DNA of 50,992 bases from Planomicrobium sp. CPCC 101079 (GCF_007859275.1 NZ_VOHC01000012.1:1-50992); one strand, 5' to 3'; positions 9,776 to 20,702 are shown, numbered from the stretch's first letter. Notes: a model not told the origin generated them from the sequence alone. Made by a program: numbers and translations.

Positions 9776-10031
9776 GCATTTCTTCTATGTGCTGGAATGT
9801 GCAGACGGTTCTTATTATGCGGGGTATACCAACGATTTGGAGAAACGGCTTGCAGCGCATAACGCTGGAAAAGGTGCGAAATACACACGCGCAAAAGGCC
9901 CCGTCCGGATCATTCACCAGGAAACCTTCGATACGAAACCACTAGCGATGAAAGCGGAATATGCTTTTAAGCAATTATCAAAACCACAAAAAATCCGTTA
10001 TATTGCGGAAGGAAAGAAGGGCACCCTATGA
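9762..10031 (+). CDS. yazA: GIY-YIG nuclease superfamily protein YazA
   Basis: This small (89 aa) stand-alone GIY-YIG domain has [16 protein letters not shown] at 8-23, where YVL and YAG stand for the two signature tripeptides. R29 follows, and a glutamate in the C-terminal helix is present as in the UPF0213 family. The physiological substrate is unknown in the family. Translation is probably coupled to trmN6: it starts inside the last codons of that gene and no separate strong ribosome site is seen. It overlaps rsmI by four bases (ATGA). Confidence 0.88.
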   Translation: METNEHFFYVLECADGSYYAGYTNDLEKRLAAHNAGKGAKYTRAKGPVRIIHQETFDTKPLAMKAEYAFKQLSKPQKIRYIAEGKKGTL

Positions 10032-10897
10032 AGTCCCAAAAAAGCTTTCATGAAAAGCGCCCAACATTGTATTTAGTTGCTACACCCATCGGCAATTTGG
10101 AAGATATAACAGTCCGTGCCCTCCGAATCATGAAAGAAGTCGATGTGATTGCCGCGGAAGACACACGGAATACTAAACAATTATGCAACCACTTTGAAAT
10201 TCAAACAAAATTGACGAGTTATCACGAACACAACCAAGAAAGCGGCGGGTTTAAAATTCTTTCCTATTTAAGTGAAGGGAAATCGGTGGCATTGGTCAGC
10301 GATGCCGGCATGCCCTGCATTTCTGATCCAGGTGAAGATATCGTTAAACGGGTAATCGCGGAAGGCTATCCGGTGGTGCCGATACCAGGCGCTAACGCAG
10401 CACTGAGTGCATTGATTGTTTCTGGGATCTCCCCACAGCCTTTCTTGTTTTATGGATTTGTATCGCGCAATAAAAAAGACCGGCAGGCAGAGCTTGAGAA
10501 ATTGAGCCAGAAAGAAGAAACACTCATCTTTTATGAAGCACCGCATCGTTTAAAAGAAAATTTAAAAAGTGTTCAAAAGGCTTTTGGCAATGAACGAAAA
10601 ATTGTTTTGGCGCGAGAAGTAACAAAGAAATTTGAAGAGTTTTTAAGAGGTACAGTCGAAGAAGCCGTGGCTTGGTCAGAACAAAACGAAATCCGAGGAG
10701 AATTCTGTATTGTAATAGAAGGAAACAGTTCTCCTGATCTTGTTGAAAGCGAAGAATGGTGGGAGCATCTATCGATTGAAGAACATGTAAACGAATTGAT
10801 GGAGCGAAACAACCTGACTTCAAAAGAAGCGATCAAAGAAGTTTCAATCGCCCGTAAAGTATCAAAACGGGAAATTTACCAAGCTTATCACATTTAA
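10028..10897 (+). CDS. rsmI: 16S rRNA (cytidine(1402)-2'-O)-methyltransferase RsmI
   Basis: It methylates the 2'-O of C1402 in the ribosomal P site of the 30S subunit. The tetrapyrrole-methylase fold is evident: LYLVATPIGNLEDIT near residue 15, AAEDTRNTK, and the SDAGMPCISDPG SAM-binding loop near residue 94. The C-terminal helical extension (LTSKEAIKEVS) is present. The 289 residues are normal. The start overlaps the yazA stop as ATGA, implying translational coupling. A bidirectional terminator shared with abrB follows. Confidence 0.94.
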   Translation: MKSQKSFHEKRPTLYLVATPIGNLEDITVRALRIMKEVDVIAAEDTRNTKQLCNHFEIQTKLTSYHEHNQESGGFKILSYLSEGKSVALVSDAGMPCISDPGEDIVKRVIAEGYPVVPIPGANAALSALIVSGISPQPFLFYGFVSRNKKDRQAELEKLSQKEETLIFYEAPHRLKENLKSVQKAFGNERKIVLAREVTKKFEEFLRGTVEEAVAWSEQNEIRGEFCIVIEGNSSPDLVESEEWWEHLSIEEHVNELMERNNLTSKEAIKEVSIARKVSKREIYQAYHI

Positions 10898-10932
10898 AAA
10901 AACCGGAGCGCCTTGGAGCACTCCGGTTTTTT
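10895..10932. terminator. Bidirectional terminator between rsmI and abrB
   Basis: AAAAAACCGGAG pairs with CTCCGGTTTTTT around a 12-base loop. A-rich and T-rich flanks allow it to end both the plus-strand rsmI and the minus-strand abrB transcripts. Confidence 0.85.
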
Positions 10933-10936
10933 GAAC

Positions 10937-11215
10937 TTATTTTTTCAAGTTATTTTGAATTTCTTTCATTAACATTTCTGCGCCTTCAGGGCTTAAAATC
11001 AATTTTCCACCGACAAGTTGCATATTCTCATCTGAAACTTCCCCTGTTACTGCACAAGTCATATTTGGTAAATATTTTTTCAATATAATTTTATCGTCAT
11101 CTACATATATTTCCAAAGCATCTTTTTCTGCAATTCCTAAAGTACGGCGCAATTCAATTGGAATGACTACACGACCCAATTCGTCAACTTTACGTACAAT
11201 ACCTGTTGATTTCAT
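10937..11215 (-). CDS. abrB: Transition-state regulator AbrB
   Basis: It is a swapped-hairpin DNA-binding protein that represses many post-exponential genes. The N-terminal AbrB/SpoVT domain is clear (TGIVRKVDELGRVVIPIELR at 4-23, then LGIAEKDALEIYVDDDKIIL). The C-terminal multimerisation region is present, with the single C-terminal-half Cys at residue 54. At 92 residues it is close to B. subtilis AbrB. AAAGGGGG lies eight bases upstream of the ATG. It is transcribed against its neighbours, as in B. subtilis. Its leader carries tandem Spo0A boxes (see separate entry), so it is likely under Spo0A control if spo0A is encoded elsewhere. Confidence 0.95.
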   Translation of the reverse strand: MKSTGIVRKVDELGRVVIPIELRRTLGIAEKDALEIYVDDDKIILKKYLPNMTCAVTGEVSDENMQLVGGKLILSPEGAEMLMKEIQNNLKK

Positions 11216-11248
11216 CTAAATATCCCCCTTTAATAGTGTTTACAAGAA

Positions 11249-11265
11249 TTCGTCAAAATTCGACA
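11249..11265 (-). promoter_or_regulatory. Tandem Spo0A boxes in the abrB leader
   Basis: On the minus strand TGTCGAA (11265-11259) and TGACGAA (11255-11249) stand head to tail with a 10-base repeat, i.e. one helical turn. Both match the 0A-box core TGNCGAA. They lie about 15-31 bases after the predicted start of the abrB transcript, the placement by which Spo0A~P represses abrB in B. subtilis. Confidence 0.75.
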
Positions 11266-11285
11266 TTTACCACTTCTTGTCATAA

Positions 11286-11314
11286 ATCATACCAAGTACT
11301 GGCAATTAGGTCAA
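11286..11314 (-). promoter_or_regulatory. Sigma-A promoter of abrB
   Basis: Read on the minus strand: TTGACC (11314-11309), 17-base spacer, TATGAT (11291-11286) with an extended -10 TGG. The predicted start is near 11279, giving a leader of about 63 bases that contains the Spo0A boxes. Confidence 0.8.
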
Positions 11315-11436
11315 TAAAAAACTATCGAATTCATAATAAAATTTCGTATTATAAGACATTAATATGCTATAAATCGAGGTTTTTTCCATAATTTTTATAA
11401 AGAATTTAAAAAAGGAAATATATTGAAAATAAAGTA

Positions 11437-11464
11437 TTTCGACAGCGGAAATACTCTGTCGAAA
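11437..11464. promoter_or_regulatory. Inverted pair of Spo0A boxes in the abrB-metG spacer
   Basis: TTTCGACAG (11437-11445) and CTGTCGAAA (11456-11464) form a perfect nine-base inverted repeat. Each arm contains the exact 0A core TGTCGAA. A second inverted repeat, AGTATTTC/GAAATACT (11433-11440 and 11448-11455), is interleaved, so the two hairpins exclude each other. It lies 20 bases before the metG -35 and about 120 bases behind the abrB -35. No T tract follows, so it does not look like a terminator. Confidence 0.55.
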
Positions 11465-11484
11465 AAGCGTGCCAAATTGAAAGA

Positions 11485-13514
<2,030 letters not shown>

Positions 13515-13525
13515 TAAAGAAAAGA

Positions 13526-13559
13526 AAAGCAGGCTGCTCATTAGAGCAGCCTGCTTTTT
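13526..13559 (+). terminator. metG terminator
   Basis: A perfect 14-pair stem (AAAGCAGGCTGCTC/GAGCAGCCTGCTTT) has loop ATTA and ends in a T run. Confidence 0.92.
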
Positions 13560-13764
13560 AGTTTTTTATTCTTCCGCTTCTCACATATAGTTTCTGTCAG
13601 CAATTTATTCAAAAGGTTTTGAGTTACAAGATTACAAATAAGCTACAAAGTTTAAATTTTTTTCAAAATGCAATCTGTTTACCTTAGAAGCAACTAATTT
13701 TAGTGGGTATTTAGTATTACTGGTGGTTCAAAATTTCTATGTGTGACACAAAAACAACATCTTT
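13560..13764. other. AT-rich spacer before tatD, no gene seen
   Basis: Together with the metG terminator and the tatD leader this makes a 331-base gap. I see no open frame of note, no tRNA-like fold and no extended inverted repeat here. It probably only carries upstream sequences of the tatD promoter. Confidence 0.5.
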
Positions 13765-13773
13765 TGTTATACA
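13765..13773 (+). promoter_or_regulatory. Possible extended -10 promoter of tatD
   Basis: TGT plus TATACA form an extended -10, about 70 bases before the tatD start. The -35 is weak. Confidence 0.35.
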
Positions 13774-13845
13774 ACTGTAATGTTGATGTGAAGAAAGAAA
13801 CAAGGGAAACCATTAAAATAGATTTTAATGTGAGGAGAATGATGA

Positions 13846-14613
13846 ATGTTTATCGATACCCATGTGCATTTAAATGCAGACCAATATGATGAAGATTTAA
13901 CAGAAGTCATTGAACGGGCAATAGAAAATAAGGTAACAAAAATGGTGGTCATCGGCTTTGACCGCAAAACGATTGAGCGGGCGATGGCGCTTGCAGAGAA
14001 GTACGAGTTCATTTACGCAGTTGTCGGTTGGCATCCTGTTGATGCGATAGACTGCACAGAAGAAGATTTGGCATGGATTGAAGAATTGTCGGCTCATCCG
14101 AAAGTAGTTGGCATCGGAGAAACAGGTTTGGACTATTACTGGGACAAATCCCCGAAAGAAGTTCAGCAGGAAGTATTCCGCAAACAAATCCACCTCGCAA
14201 AACGAGTGAATTTGCCAATTATCATCCATAACAGAGATGCTACAGAAGATGTCATGCGCATTTTAAAAGAAGAAGATGCAAAAACGACGGGCGGTGTGAT
14301 GCATTGCTTTGGCGGCAGTGTGGAAACGGCGCTCGAAAGTATAAAGATGAATTTTATGATTTCGCTTGGAGGGCCGGTAACGTTTAAAAATGCCAAACAG
14401 CCGAAAAAAGTCGCCGAATCAATCTCGCTCGATCATTTGATGATTGAGACAGATGCACCTTATTTGGCGCCGCACCCTTACCGAGGAAAGCGTAATGAGC
14501 CTTCTTATGTGCCGCTTGTAGCCGAAGAAATTGCCCGTTTGAAAGGAATTTCAGTAGAAGAAGTCGCAGAGGCCACAACACGCAACGCGGAGAAATTTTT
14601 CAAGTTATCGTAA
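13846..14613 (+). CDS. tatD: TatD-family metal-dependent deoxyribonuclease (YabD)
   Basis: It is a TIM-barrel hydrolase of the amidohydrolase superfamily, with 3'-5' DNase activity in characterised members. All metal ligands are present: H6 and H8 in DTHVHL, E92 in GIGETGLDYY, H128 in IIIHNRD, H153 in VMHCFGG and D203 in METDAPYL. The length of 255 is typical. The ATG has GAGGAG eight bases upstream. It precedes yabE and rnmV as in B. subtilis, but yabE has its own promoter. Confidence 0.93.
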   Translation: MFIDTHVHLNADQYDEDLTEVIERAIENKVTKMVVIGFDRKTIERAMALAEKYEFIYAVVGWHPVDAIDCTEEDLAWIEELSAHPKVVGIGETGLDYYWDKSPKEVQQEVFRKQIHLAKRVNLPIIIHNRDATEDVMRILKEEDAKTTGGVMHCFGGSVETALESIKMNFMISLGGPVTFKNAKQPKKVAESISLDHLMIETDAPYLAPHPYRGKRNEPSYVPLVAEEIARLKGISVEEVAEATTRNAEKFFKLS

Positions 14614-14644
14614 AAAATGACAAAACGAGAAATACTCGTATAAG

Positions 14645-14673
14645 TTGACACGTTGAATTTAGAGCTATACAAT
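14645..14673 (+). promoter_or_regulatory. Sigma-A promoter of yabE
   Basis: Consensus TTGACA, 17-base spacer, TACAAT, 27 bases before the TTG start of yabE. Confidence 0.78.
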
Positions 14674-14700
14674 CACCCAAGTGAATAAGGAGGAGTTATT

Positions 14701-16029
14701 TTGTCAAAAGAAGCAAATAATAGTAAGGCTGCAAAATCCTTCAAAGGCAAATCGTTGGCGATTACCATTGTCACGGTTTTGATGTTTGCAGCTGTATTGA
14801 CTTTCGCGATATACGAAGGAACAAAAAATACGATTACCATGACCGCCAACGGCAAAACTGAAGAAGTGAAGACGCATGCGAAGACGGTAGGGGAATTTTT
14901 AACAGAACAAGAAATTGAAGTCGCTAAAGACGATTACTTAAGCCAGTCGGCAAATGCAGCAATCAAAGGCGACACGAAAATCGAATGGGACAAAGCAGAA
15001 CAGTATACCGTGACAATTGACGGGGAAGCTAAAACTGCATGGACCACAAAAAATACCGTGGCAGATATTTTGGGTAAAGCTGAAATTGAAATTACAGAAC
15101 ATGATAAAGTTTCACCAGCACTTGAAGAACAAGTAGATGAGGACACGGCAATATCTGTCGAAAAAGCATTCGAGGTTACGATCCTTGATGGTTTGGAAAA
15201 GAAAAAGGCATGGTCCACTTCGACTACGGTCGCTGACTTTTTAAAACAGCAAAAAGTCTCTTTAAGCGAACTTGACCGAGTTGAAAAAGGAATGGATGAA
15301 TTGGTCCTTCCAAATTCTGAAGTCAAAATAGTTCGTGTCGAAAAGGTCACCGATGTAGTGGAAGATTCTGTAAAATTCGCAGTTGAAACGAAAAAAGACT
15401 CTTCTCTTCTAAAAGGGAAAGAAAAGCTTGTCCAAAAAGGCCAGCAAGGTGTCGTTAAAAAAACATATGAAGTTGTAAAAGAAAACGGCAAAGAAGTAAA
15501 ACGGGATCTTAAACAAGAAAAAGTCGTGAAAGAACCGAAAAAACAAATTACCGCAGTCGGAACTAAAGTGGTGGTAGCTGCTGTATCACGCGGCAAAGAT
15601 ACATCATCTGACTCGAAGAAAGAAACAGCTCAAGCGAAAACAGTAAAAGCGTCTGCACCAGTTGAAAAAGAGACAGCTCCTGCCAAAAAAGCAGCAACTA
15701 AGCCAGAAGCAAAAGCAGAAAAGGCTTCTGAGCCAGCTGGCAAAGAAATGGTTGTCTCTGCTACAGCTTACACTGCAAGCTGTGCAGGCTGTTCAGGAAT
15801 CACAGCAACAGGCATCAACTTAAAATCGAACCCAGGCATCAAATTGATTGCAGTTGACCCGAGCGTTATTCCTCTCGGTTCAAAAGTATGGGTTGAAGGA
15901 TATGGCTACGCGATTGCCGGCGACACAGGCGGCGCAATTAAAGGAAACAAAATTGACTTGTTCGTAGCGGACCAATCAGCAGCACTTGCTTTTGGGCGCA
16001 AACAAGTGAAGATTAAAATACTCAATTAA
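14701..16029 (+). CDS. yabE: Secreted or anchored cell-wall protein with DUF348, G5 and 3D domains (YabE)
   Basis: This is an Rpf-like stationary-phase survival protein, thought to cleave or remodel peptidoglycan. A short basic N-terminus precedes one hydrophobic segment (18-38), which may be an anchor or an uncleaved signal. Three DUF348 ubiquitin-like repeats follow (about 44-85, 102-145, 157-190), then a G5 domain (about 211-290), a Lys/Ala/Glu-rich linker (300-348) and the C-terminal 3D domain (349-442) with its DTGG at 408-411 and D419. The start is TTG with a very strong AAGGAGGAG five bases upstream; no better ATG exists. B. subtilis YabE has the same order. A strong terminator follows. 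Confidence 0.9.
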   Translation: MSKEANNSKAAKSFKGKSLAITIVTVLMFAAVLTFAIYEGTKNTITMTANGKTEEVKTHAKTVGEFLTEQEIEVAKDDYLSQSANAAIKGDTKIEWDKAEQYTVTIDGEAKTAWTTKNTVADILGKAEIEITEHDKVSPALEEQVDEDTAISVEKAFEVTILDGLEKKKAWSTSTTVADFLKQQKVSLSELDRVEKGMDELVLPNSEVKIVRVEKVTDVVEDSVKFAVETKKDSSLLKGKEKLVQKGQQGVVKKTYEVVKENGKEVKRDLKQEKVVKEPKKQITAVGTKVVVAAVSRGKDTSSDSKKETAQAKTVKASAPVEKETAPAKKAATKPEAKAEKASEPAGKEMVVSATAYTASCAGCSGITATGINLKSNPGIKLIAVDPSVIPLGSKVWVEGYGYAIAGDTGGAIKGNKIDLFVADQSAALAFGRKQVKIKILN

Positions 16030-16041
16030 TGCATAGACTGC

Positions 16042-16083
16042 AAAAGCTTTCTTAGGAATTCCCGGGAAAGCTTTTTCTTTTTA
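16042..16083 (+). terminator. yabE terminator
   Basis: AAAAGCTTTC pairs with GAAAGCTTTT around a 14-base loop and runs into T-rich sequence. Its 3' end overlaps the likely -35 of the rnmV promoter. Confidence 0.8.
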
Positions 16084-16109
16084 CACAATTGTTCGCCAGC
16101 ATGTAAAAT
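16080..16109 (+). promoter_or_regulatory. Promoter of rnmV-rsmA
   Basis: TTTACA, 18-base spacer, TAAAAT. The -35 lies in the T tract of the yabE terminator. Confidence 0.45.
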
Positions 16110-16139
16110 AAACAGGAAGTTTGGAAGCGAGGATGACGA

Positions 16140-17575
<1,436 letters not shown>

Positions 17576-17643
17576 ACGTTCGGGCTTTGTTGCAGTTCCG
17601 CCATATACCTTCAACATATAGAGATATTTCGAATAAAAAAATA

Positions 17644-17673
17644 TTGACATCTCCTATACGGCGCTGATAAAAT
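17644..17673 (+). promoter_or_regulatory. veg promoter P1
   Basis: TTGACA, 18-base spacer, TAAAAT. It is the upstream member of a tandem pair. Confidence 0.7.
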
Positions 17674-17685
17674 TATAAATTTATT

Positions 17686-17714
17686 TTGACTTATTACTTG
17701 ATTTATGCTAAAGT
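17686..17714 (+). promoter_or_regulatory. veg promoter P2
   Basis: TTGACT, 17-base spacer, TAAAGT with extended TGC. It starts 12 bases after P1 ends, so veg is probably expressed strongly, as in B. subtilis. Confidence 0.75.
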
Positions 17715-17739
17715 TTGTCTATAGTGAGGTGTAGACAAG

Positions 17740-18003
17740 ATGCCCAAAACTTTGGCGGATATTAAAAAATCGTTGGATCTACATGTAGGAAAACGATTGC
17801 TTTTGAAGGCAAACGGAGGTCGCAAGAAAACGGTCGAACGCAGTGGAATTTTGCGCGAAACGTATCACTCCGTGTTCGTGATTGAACTAGATCAAGATGA
17901 GCATGCATTTGAACGTGTGTCTTACAGCTACGCAGACATTTTAACAGAAGCAGTAGAAATTACTGTAGAAGAAGGAACAGCAGACGAACTTGTTGTTAGA
18001 TAA
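17740..18003 (+). CDS. veg: Veg protein (DUF1021)
   Basis: This is a small SH3-like basic protein (87 aa) conserved across Firmicutes. In B. subtilis it is very highly transcribed and promotes biofilm genes by opposing SinR. Family features are [12 protein letters not shown] at the start, [15 protein letters not shown] and the [12 protein letters not shown] segment. GTGAGGTG lies eight bases before the ATG. Two strong promoters precede it and a terminator follows, so it is a monocistronic unit. The B. subtilis neighbour sspF (a small acid-soluble spore protein) is absent. Confidence 0.93.
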   Translation: MPKTLADIKKSLDLHVGKRLLLKANGGRKKTVERSGILRETYHSVFVIELDQDEHAFERVSYSYADILTEAVEITVEEGTADELVVR

Positions 18004-18027
18004 CGAACTTTATTTTTATATTTTTTG

Positions 18028-18069
18028 AAACTCACGAACTGTTATTTTTAACAGAACGTGGGTTTTTTT
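18028..18069 (+). terminator. veg terminator
   Basis: AAACTCACG/CGTGGGTTT and an inner CTGTTA/TAACAG stem are separated by small AA internal loops and followed by seven T. Confidence 0.88.
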
Positions 18070-18106
18070 GTTTCTTTCCTCCAATTCTCCCCAATTCCTC
18101 GGGTTG

Positions 18107-18115
18107 TGTTAAAAT
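18107..18115 (+). promoter_or_regulatory. Extended -10 promoter of ispE
   Basis: TGT plus TAAAAT, 33 bases before ispE and after the veg terminator; the -35 is poor. Confidence 0.4.
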
Positions 18116-18148
18116 AGTTCTCATTAGACTATAAAAGGAGGCAGTGGG

Positions 18149-19012
18149 ATGCTCTACGTGAAGGCGCCTGCCAAAATCAATTTAACATTGGACGTGTTGT
18201 ATAAACGTCCAGACAATTACCATGAGATTGAGATGATCATGACAACGGTCGATTTGTCAGACCGCATCGGACTGATGGGGACGGCAAAAGGCATACATAT
18301 TGAATCGGCAGATCGTTTTGTGCCGAATGATTCCCGGAATTTGGCTTATCAAGCGGCTCAGCTGATTAAAGATACATACAATATTTCGACAGGGGTCATC
18401 ATCCATTTAGACAAACAGATTCCTGTGGCTGCCGGACTAGCCGGCGGCAGCAGCGATGCGGCAGCAACTTTAAAAGGATTGAATAAATTGTGGCAGCTGA
18501 ATTTATCATTAGATGAATTAGCGGAACTCGGCGCCAAAATTGGCTCTGATGTTTCTTTTTGCGTATACGGGGGAACAGCTTTAGCAAAAGGGCGAGGAGA
18601 AATCATCCAAGAGTTGCCGGCGCCGCCAAATTGCTGGGTCATTTTGGCGAAACCGACAATCGGGGTCTCTACAGCCGATGTGTATGGTGCTTTTGATCCC
18701 GCTAAGGCGGAACATCCAAATACACAGCAAATGATCAAAGCGCTTGAGACAGGCGATTATAACGCTATGTGTAACACTCTCGGCAATGCGCTTGAAAGTG
18801 TAACGTTAAATCTCTATCCAGAAGTTGCCCAAATTAAAGAGCAGATGAAAAAGTTTGGTGCTGATGCAGTATTGATGAGCGGCAGTGGTCCTACTGTATT
18901 TGGGCTTGTACACCAAGAAGCCCGTATTCCCCGCATCTATAATGGATTGAGAGGCTTTTGTTCCGAAGTTTATGCTGTCCGTCTTATTGGCGAGCGGGAG
19001 CCCCTTGCTTAA
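18149..19012 (+). CDS. ispE: 4-diphosphocytidyl-2-C-methyl-D-erythritol kinase
   Basis: It performs the ATP-dependent fourth step of the MEP (non-mevalonate) isoprenoid pathway. GHMP kinase motifs are [10 protein letters not shown] at 7-16 with K9, the ATP loop [16 protein letters not shown] at 92-107, and the C-terminal [10 protein letters not shown]. The 287 residues are typical. AAGGAGG lies seven bases before the ATG. The gene is followed after 56 bases by purR, whose control region starts at the ispE stop codon. Confidence 0.95.
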   Translation: MLYVKAPAKINLTLDVLYKRPDNYHEIEMIMTTVDLSDRIGLMGTAKGIHIESADRFVPNDSRNLAYQAAQLIKDTYNISTGVIIHLDKQIPVAAGLAGGSSDAAATLKGLNKLWQLNLSLDELAELGAKIGSDVSFCVYGGTALAKGRGEIIQELPAPPNCWVILAKPTIGVSTADVYGAFDPAKAEHPNTQQMIKALETGDYNAMCNTLGNALESVTLNLYPEVAQIKEQMKKFGADAVLMSGSGPTVFGLVHQEARIPRIYNGLRGFCSEVYAVRLIGEREPLA

Positions 19013-19055
19013 ACACGTATATTTATGGTAAGTTTTCATTAAATTATTCGTGTTT
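19011..19055. promoter_or_regulatory. Candidate PurBox pair upstream of purR
   Basis: Two inverted copies of AAACACG(A/T)A (19011-19019 plus strand; 19055-19047 minus strand) are embedded in AT-rich flanks. The proposed 13-base boxes are separated by about 17 bases, the spacing typical of PurR operators. The right box keeps the CGAA core; the left has CGTA. This would be an autoregulatory site. Confidence 0.4.
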
Positions 19056-19068
19056 AGGAGAGTGCAGG

Positions 19069-19896
19069 ATGAAGTGGAAACGAAGCGAACGGTTAGTTGA
19101 CATGACACATTATTTGTTAGAACATCCACATAAACTAATTCCGCTTACATATTTCTCGGATTTATATGAATCTGCTAAGTCCTCTATAAGTGAAGACTTA
19201 GGAATTGTGAAGGAAACGTTTGAAGAAAAAGGCATCGGTTTGCTGTTGACCGTACCGGGAGCAGCGGGAGGCGTAAAGTATGTCCCTAAACTTCATGTGG
19301 ATGAAGTCAAGACTATCATAAATGAATTGATGGACGAGTTAAGCCACTCAGACCGGTTATTGCCCGGCGGCTATCTTTACATGACAGATGTGCTAGGCAA
19401 CCCGAGCATGATGAACCGGGTCGGAAAAGTGTTTGCAACCGCCTTTGCCAATGAAAAAATTGACGTGATCATGACAGTGGCTACTAAAGGAATCCCAATT
19501 GCCCACGCAATTGCCCGCCATTTAAACGTTCCGGTTGTAATTGTACGGCGGGACAGTAAAGTGACGGAAGGTTCTACTGTCAGCATCAATTATGTTTCTG
19601 GTTCGTCGCGGCGCATTCAGACAATGGTTTTATCAAAGCGCAGCATGAAAAGTGGCCAACGCGTGTTAATCACAGATGATTTCATGAAAGTCGGCGGCAC
19701 GATGAATGGCATGAAAAACTTGCTCGAAGAGTTTGAATGCACGCTTGCCGGTGTCGCTGTATTGGTCGAAGCAGAACATACGGATGAGCGGCTTGTTGAA
19801 AATTATCTATCGCTCGTTAAATTGCACGAAGTGAGCGAAAAAGAGCGCACCATTGCTTTAGAAGAAGGAAACTACTTTTTTAATGGAGGGATTTAA
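19069..19896 (+). CDS. purR: Pur operon repressor PurR
   Basis: It represses purine synthesis and transport genes in Gram-positives and is released by PRPP. It has an N-terminal winged helix (about 3-74, [19 protein letters not shown] at the start) and a type I phosphoribosyltransferase-like effector domain. The PRPP loop [15 protein letters not shown] is at 200-214. The frame is open back to 18958, inside ispE, but the conserved N-terminus starts at 19069 with AGGAG eight bases upstream, so this start is used (275 aa). ridA follows after one base, as in B. subtilis, where ridA is needed for proper PurR function. Confidence 0.95.
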   Translation: MKWKRSERLVDMTHYLLEHPHKLIPLTYFSDLYESAKSSISEDLGIVKETFEEKGIGLLLTVPGAAGGVKYVPKLHVDEVKTIINELMDELSHSDRLLPGGYLYMTDVLGNPSMMNRVGKVFATAFANEKIDVIMTVATKGIPIAHAIARHLNVPVVIVRRDSKVTEGSTVSINYVSGSSRRIQTMVLSKRSMKSGQRVLITDDFMKVGGTMNGMKNLLEEFECTLAGVAVLVEAEHTDERLVENYLSLVKLHEVSEKERTIALEEGNYFFNGGI

Positions 19897-19897
19897 G

Positions 19898-20275
19898 ATG
19901 AAATACGTAGCCACAGACAAAGCACCAGCAGCAATCGGACCTTATTCGCAAGGCATCATAGCAGGAGATTTGTTTTATAGTTCCGGACAAATTCCATTGA
20001 CGCCATCTGGAGATTTGGTTTTAGGAACCATAGAAGACCAAACGCACCAAGTATTCGCTAATTTGAAAGCCGTTTTAGCAGAAGCGGGTTCTTCGCTTGA
20101 TCAAGTGGTGAAAACGACAGTATTCATCAAAAATATGGACGATTTCGCGTTGCTGAACGAAGTTTATGCATCTTATTTCGGCGACCATAAGCCCGCCCGT
20201 TCAACAGTGGAAGTGGCGCGGCTACCAAAAGACGCAAAAGTGGAAATTGAAGTAATCGCAAAAGTAGTAAACTAA
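19898..20275 (+). CDS. ridA: RidA family enamine/imine deaminase (YabJ)
   Basis: It forms trimers that hydrolyse reactive 2-aminoacrylate and other enamines from PLP enzymes. Signatures are [12 protein letters not shown] near the N-terminus, the arginine in KPARSTVEV, and the C-terminal AKVEIEVIA. An upstream ATG at 19883 is in frame, but GGAGGG at 19885-19890 is the ribosome site for ATG 19898, giving 125 residues. It lies immediately after purR and is presumably cotranscribed. Confidence 0.93.
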   Translation: MKYVATDKAPAAIGPYSQGIIAGDLFYSSGQIPLTPSGDLVLGTIEDQTHQVFANLKAVLAEAGSSLDQVVKTTVFIKNMDDFALLNEVYASYFGDHKPARSTVEVARLPKDAKVEIEVIAKVVN

Positions 20276-20301
20276 ACCGCCTATAGGGCGGTTTTATTTT
20301 T
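20274..20301 (+). terminator. purR-ridA terminator
   Basis: AACCGCC pairs with GGGCGGTT (loop TATA) and is followed by TTATTTTT. Confidence 0.85.
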
Positions 20302-20308
20302 GGGTCTG

Positions 20309-20342
20309 TTAATTAAATTTTCTAATAAATTTTGTAATTTAT
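20309..20342. promoter_or_regulatory. AT-rich box upstream of the spoVG promoter
   Basis: Thirty-four bases are almost purely A/T and directly abut the sigma-H promoter. In B. subtilis an AT box at the same place raises promoter activity and is the site of AbrB repression. Equivalence here is inferred from position and composition. Confidence 0.45.
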
Positions 20343-20369
20343 GAAGGATATTAGTCCTCTCTGGCGAAT
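20343..20369 (+). promoter_or_regulatory. Sigma-H promoter of spoVG
   Basis: GAAGGATAT, 11-base spacer, GGCGAAT fits the sigma-H consensus RNAGGAWWW-n11/12-RNNGAAT at every defined position. It lies 49 bases before the spoVG start, as in B. subtilis. Confidence 0.8.
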
Positions 20370-20417
20370 ACCATACAGAGCTTCATAAAATTACATCTTT
20401 GGGAGAGGTGAGAAGAA

Positions 20418-20702
20418 ATGGAAGTAACCGATGTGAGATTAAGGCGCGTACAGACAGATGGGCGCATGAGGGCAATCGCTTCTATCACATTAGACAATGA
20501 GTTTGTAGTCCATGACATTCGAGTGATTGATGGCAACGAGGGATTATTTGTAGCAATGCCAAGCAAACGGACACCCGATGGGGAATTTCGGGATATTGCC
20601 CACCCAATCAACTCAGGCACACGGAGCAAACTTCAAGAAGCTGTTTTAACTGCATATGCACAAAGTGAGAATGATCCGGTTTTTGAAGAAGCCAGCGTTT
20701 AA
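20418..20702 (+). CDS. spoVG: SpoVG, site-specific nucleic-acid-binding regulator
   Basis: SpoVG is a small nucleic-acid-binding protein, first found through spore cortex and septation defects but widely kept in non-spore-formers such as Staphylococcus and Listeria, where it regulates virulence and envelope genes. Conserved blocks are [29 protein letters not shown] and the DNA-contacting [20 protein letters not shown]. The 94 residues are normal. GAGGTGA lies six bases before the ATG. Its promoter keeps sigma-H and AT-box features, so AbrB/sigma-H control may persist. Confidence 0.96.
   Translation: MEVTDVRLRRVQTDGRMRAIASITLDNEFVVHDIRVIDGNEGLFVAMPSKRTPDGEFRDIAHPINSGTRSKLQEAVLTAYAQSENDPVFEEASV

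Noticed and set aside
14934..15596. A 220-codon minus-strand frame inside yabE.
   Set aside because: It is a Ser/Thr/Phe-rich shadow of the Lys/Glu/Val-rich yabE code, with no ribosome site or family resemblance. The same holds for the long opposite-strand frames inside mfd, carB and mazG.
18958..19068. A 37-residue N-terminal extension of PurR reaching into ispE.
   Set aside because: The extension is not PurR-like, and AGGAG is placed for the ATG at 19069.
20311..20328. A CodY-box-like sequence in the spoVG AT tract.
   Set aside because: Twelve of fifteen matches in nearly pure A/T sequence is expected by chance; the AT-box reading is simpler.
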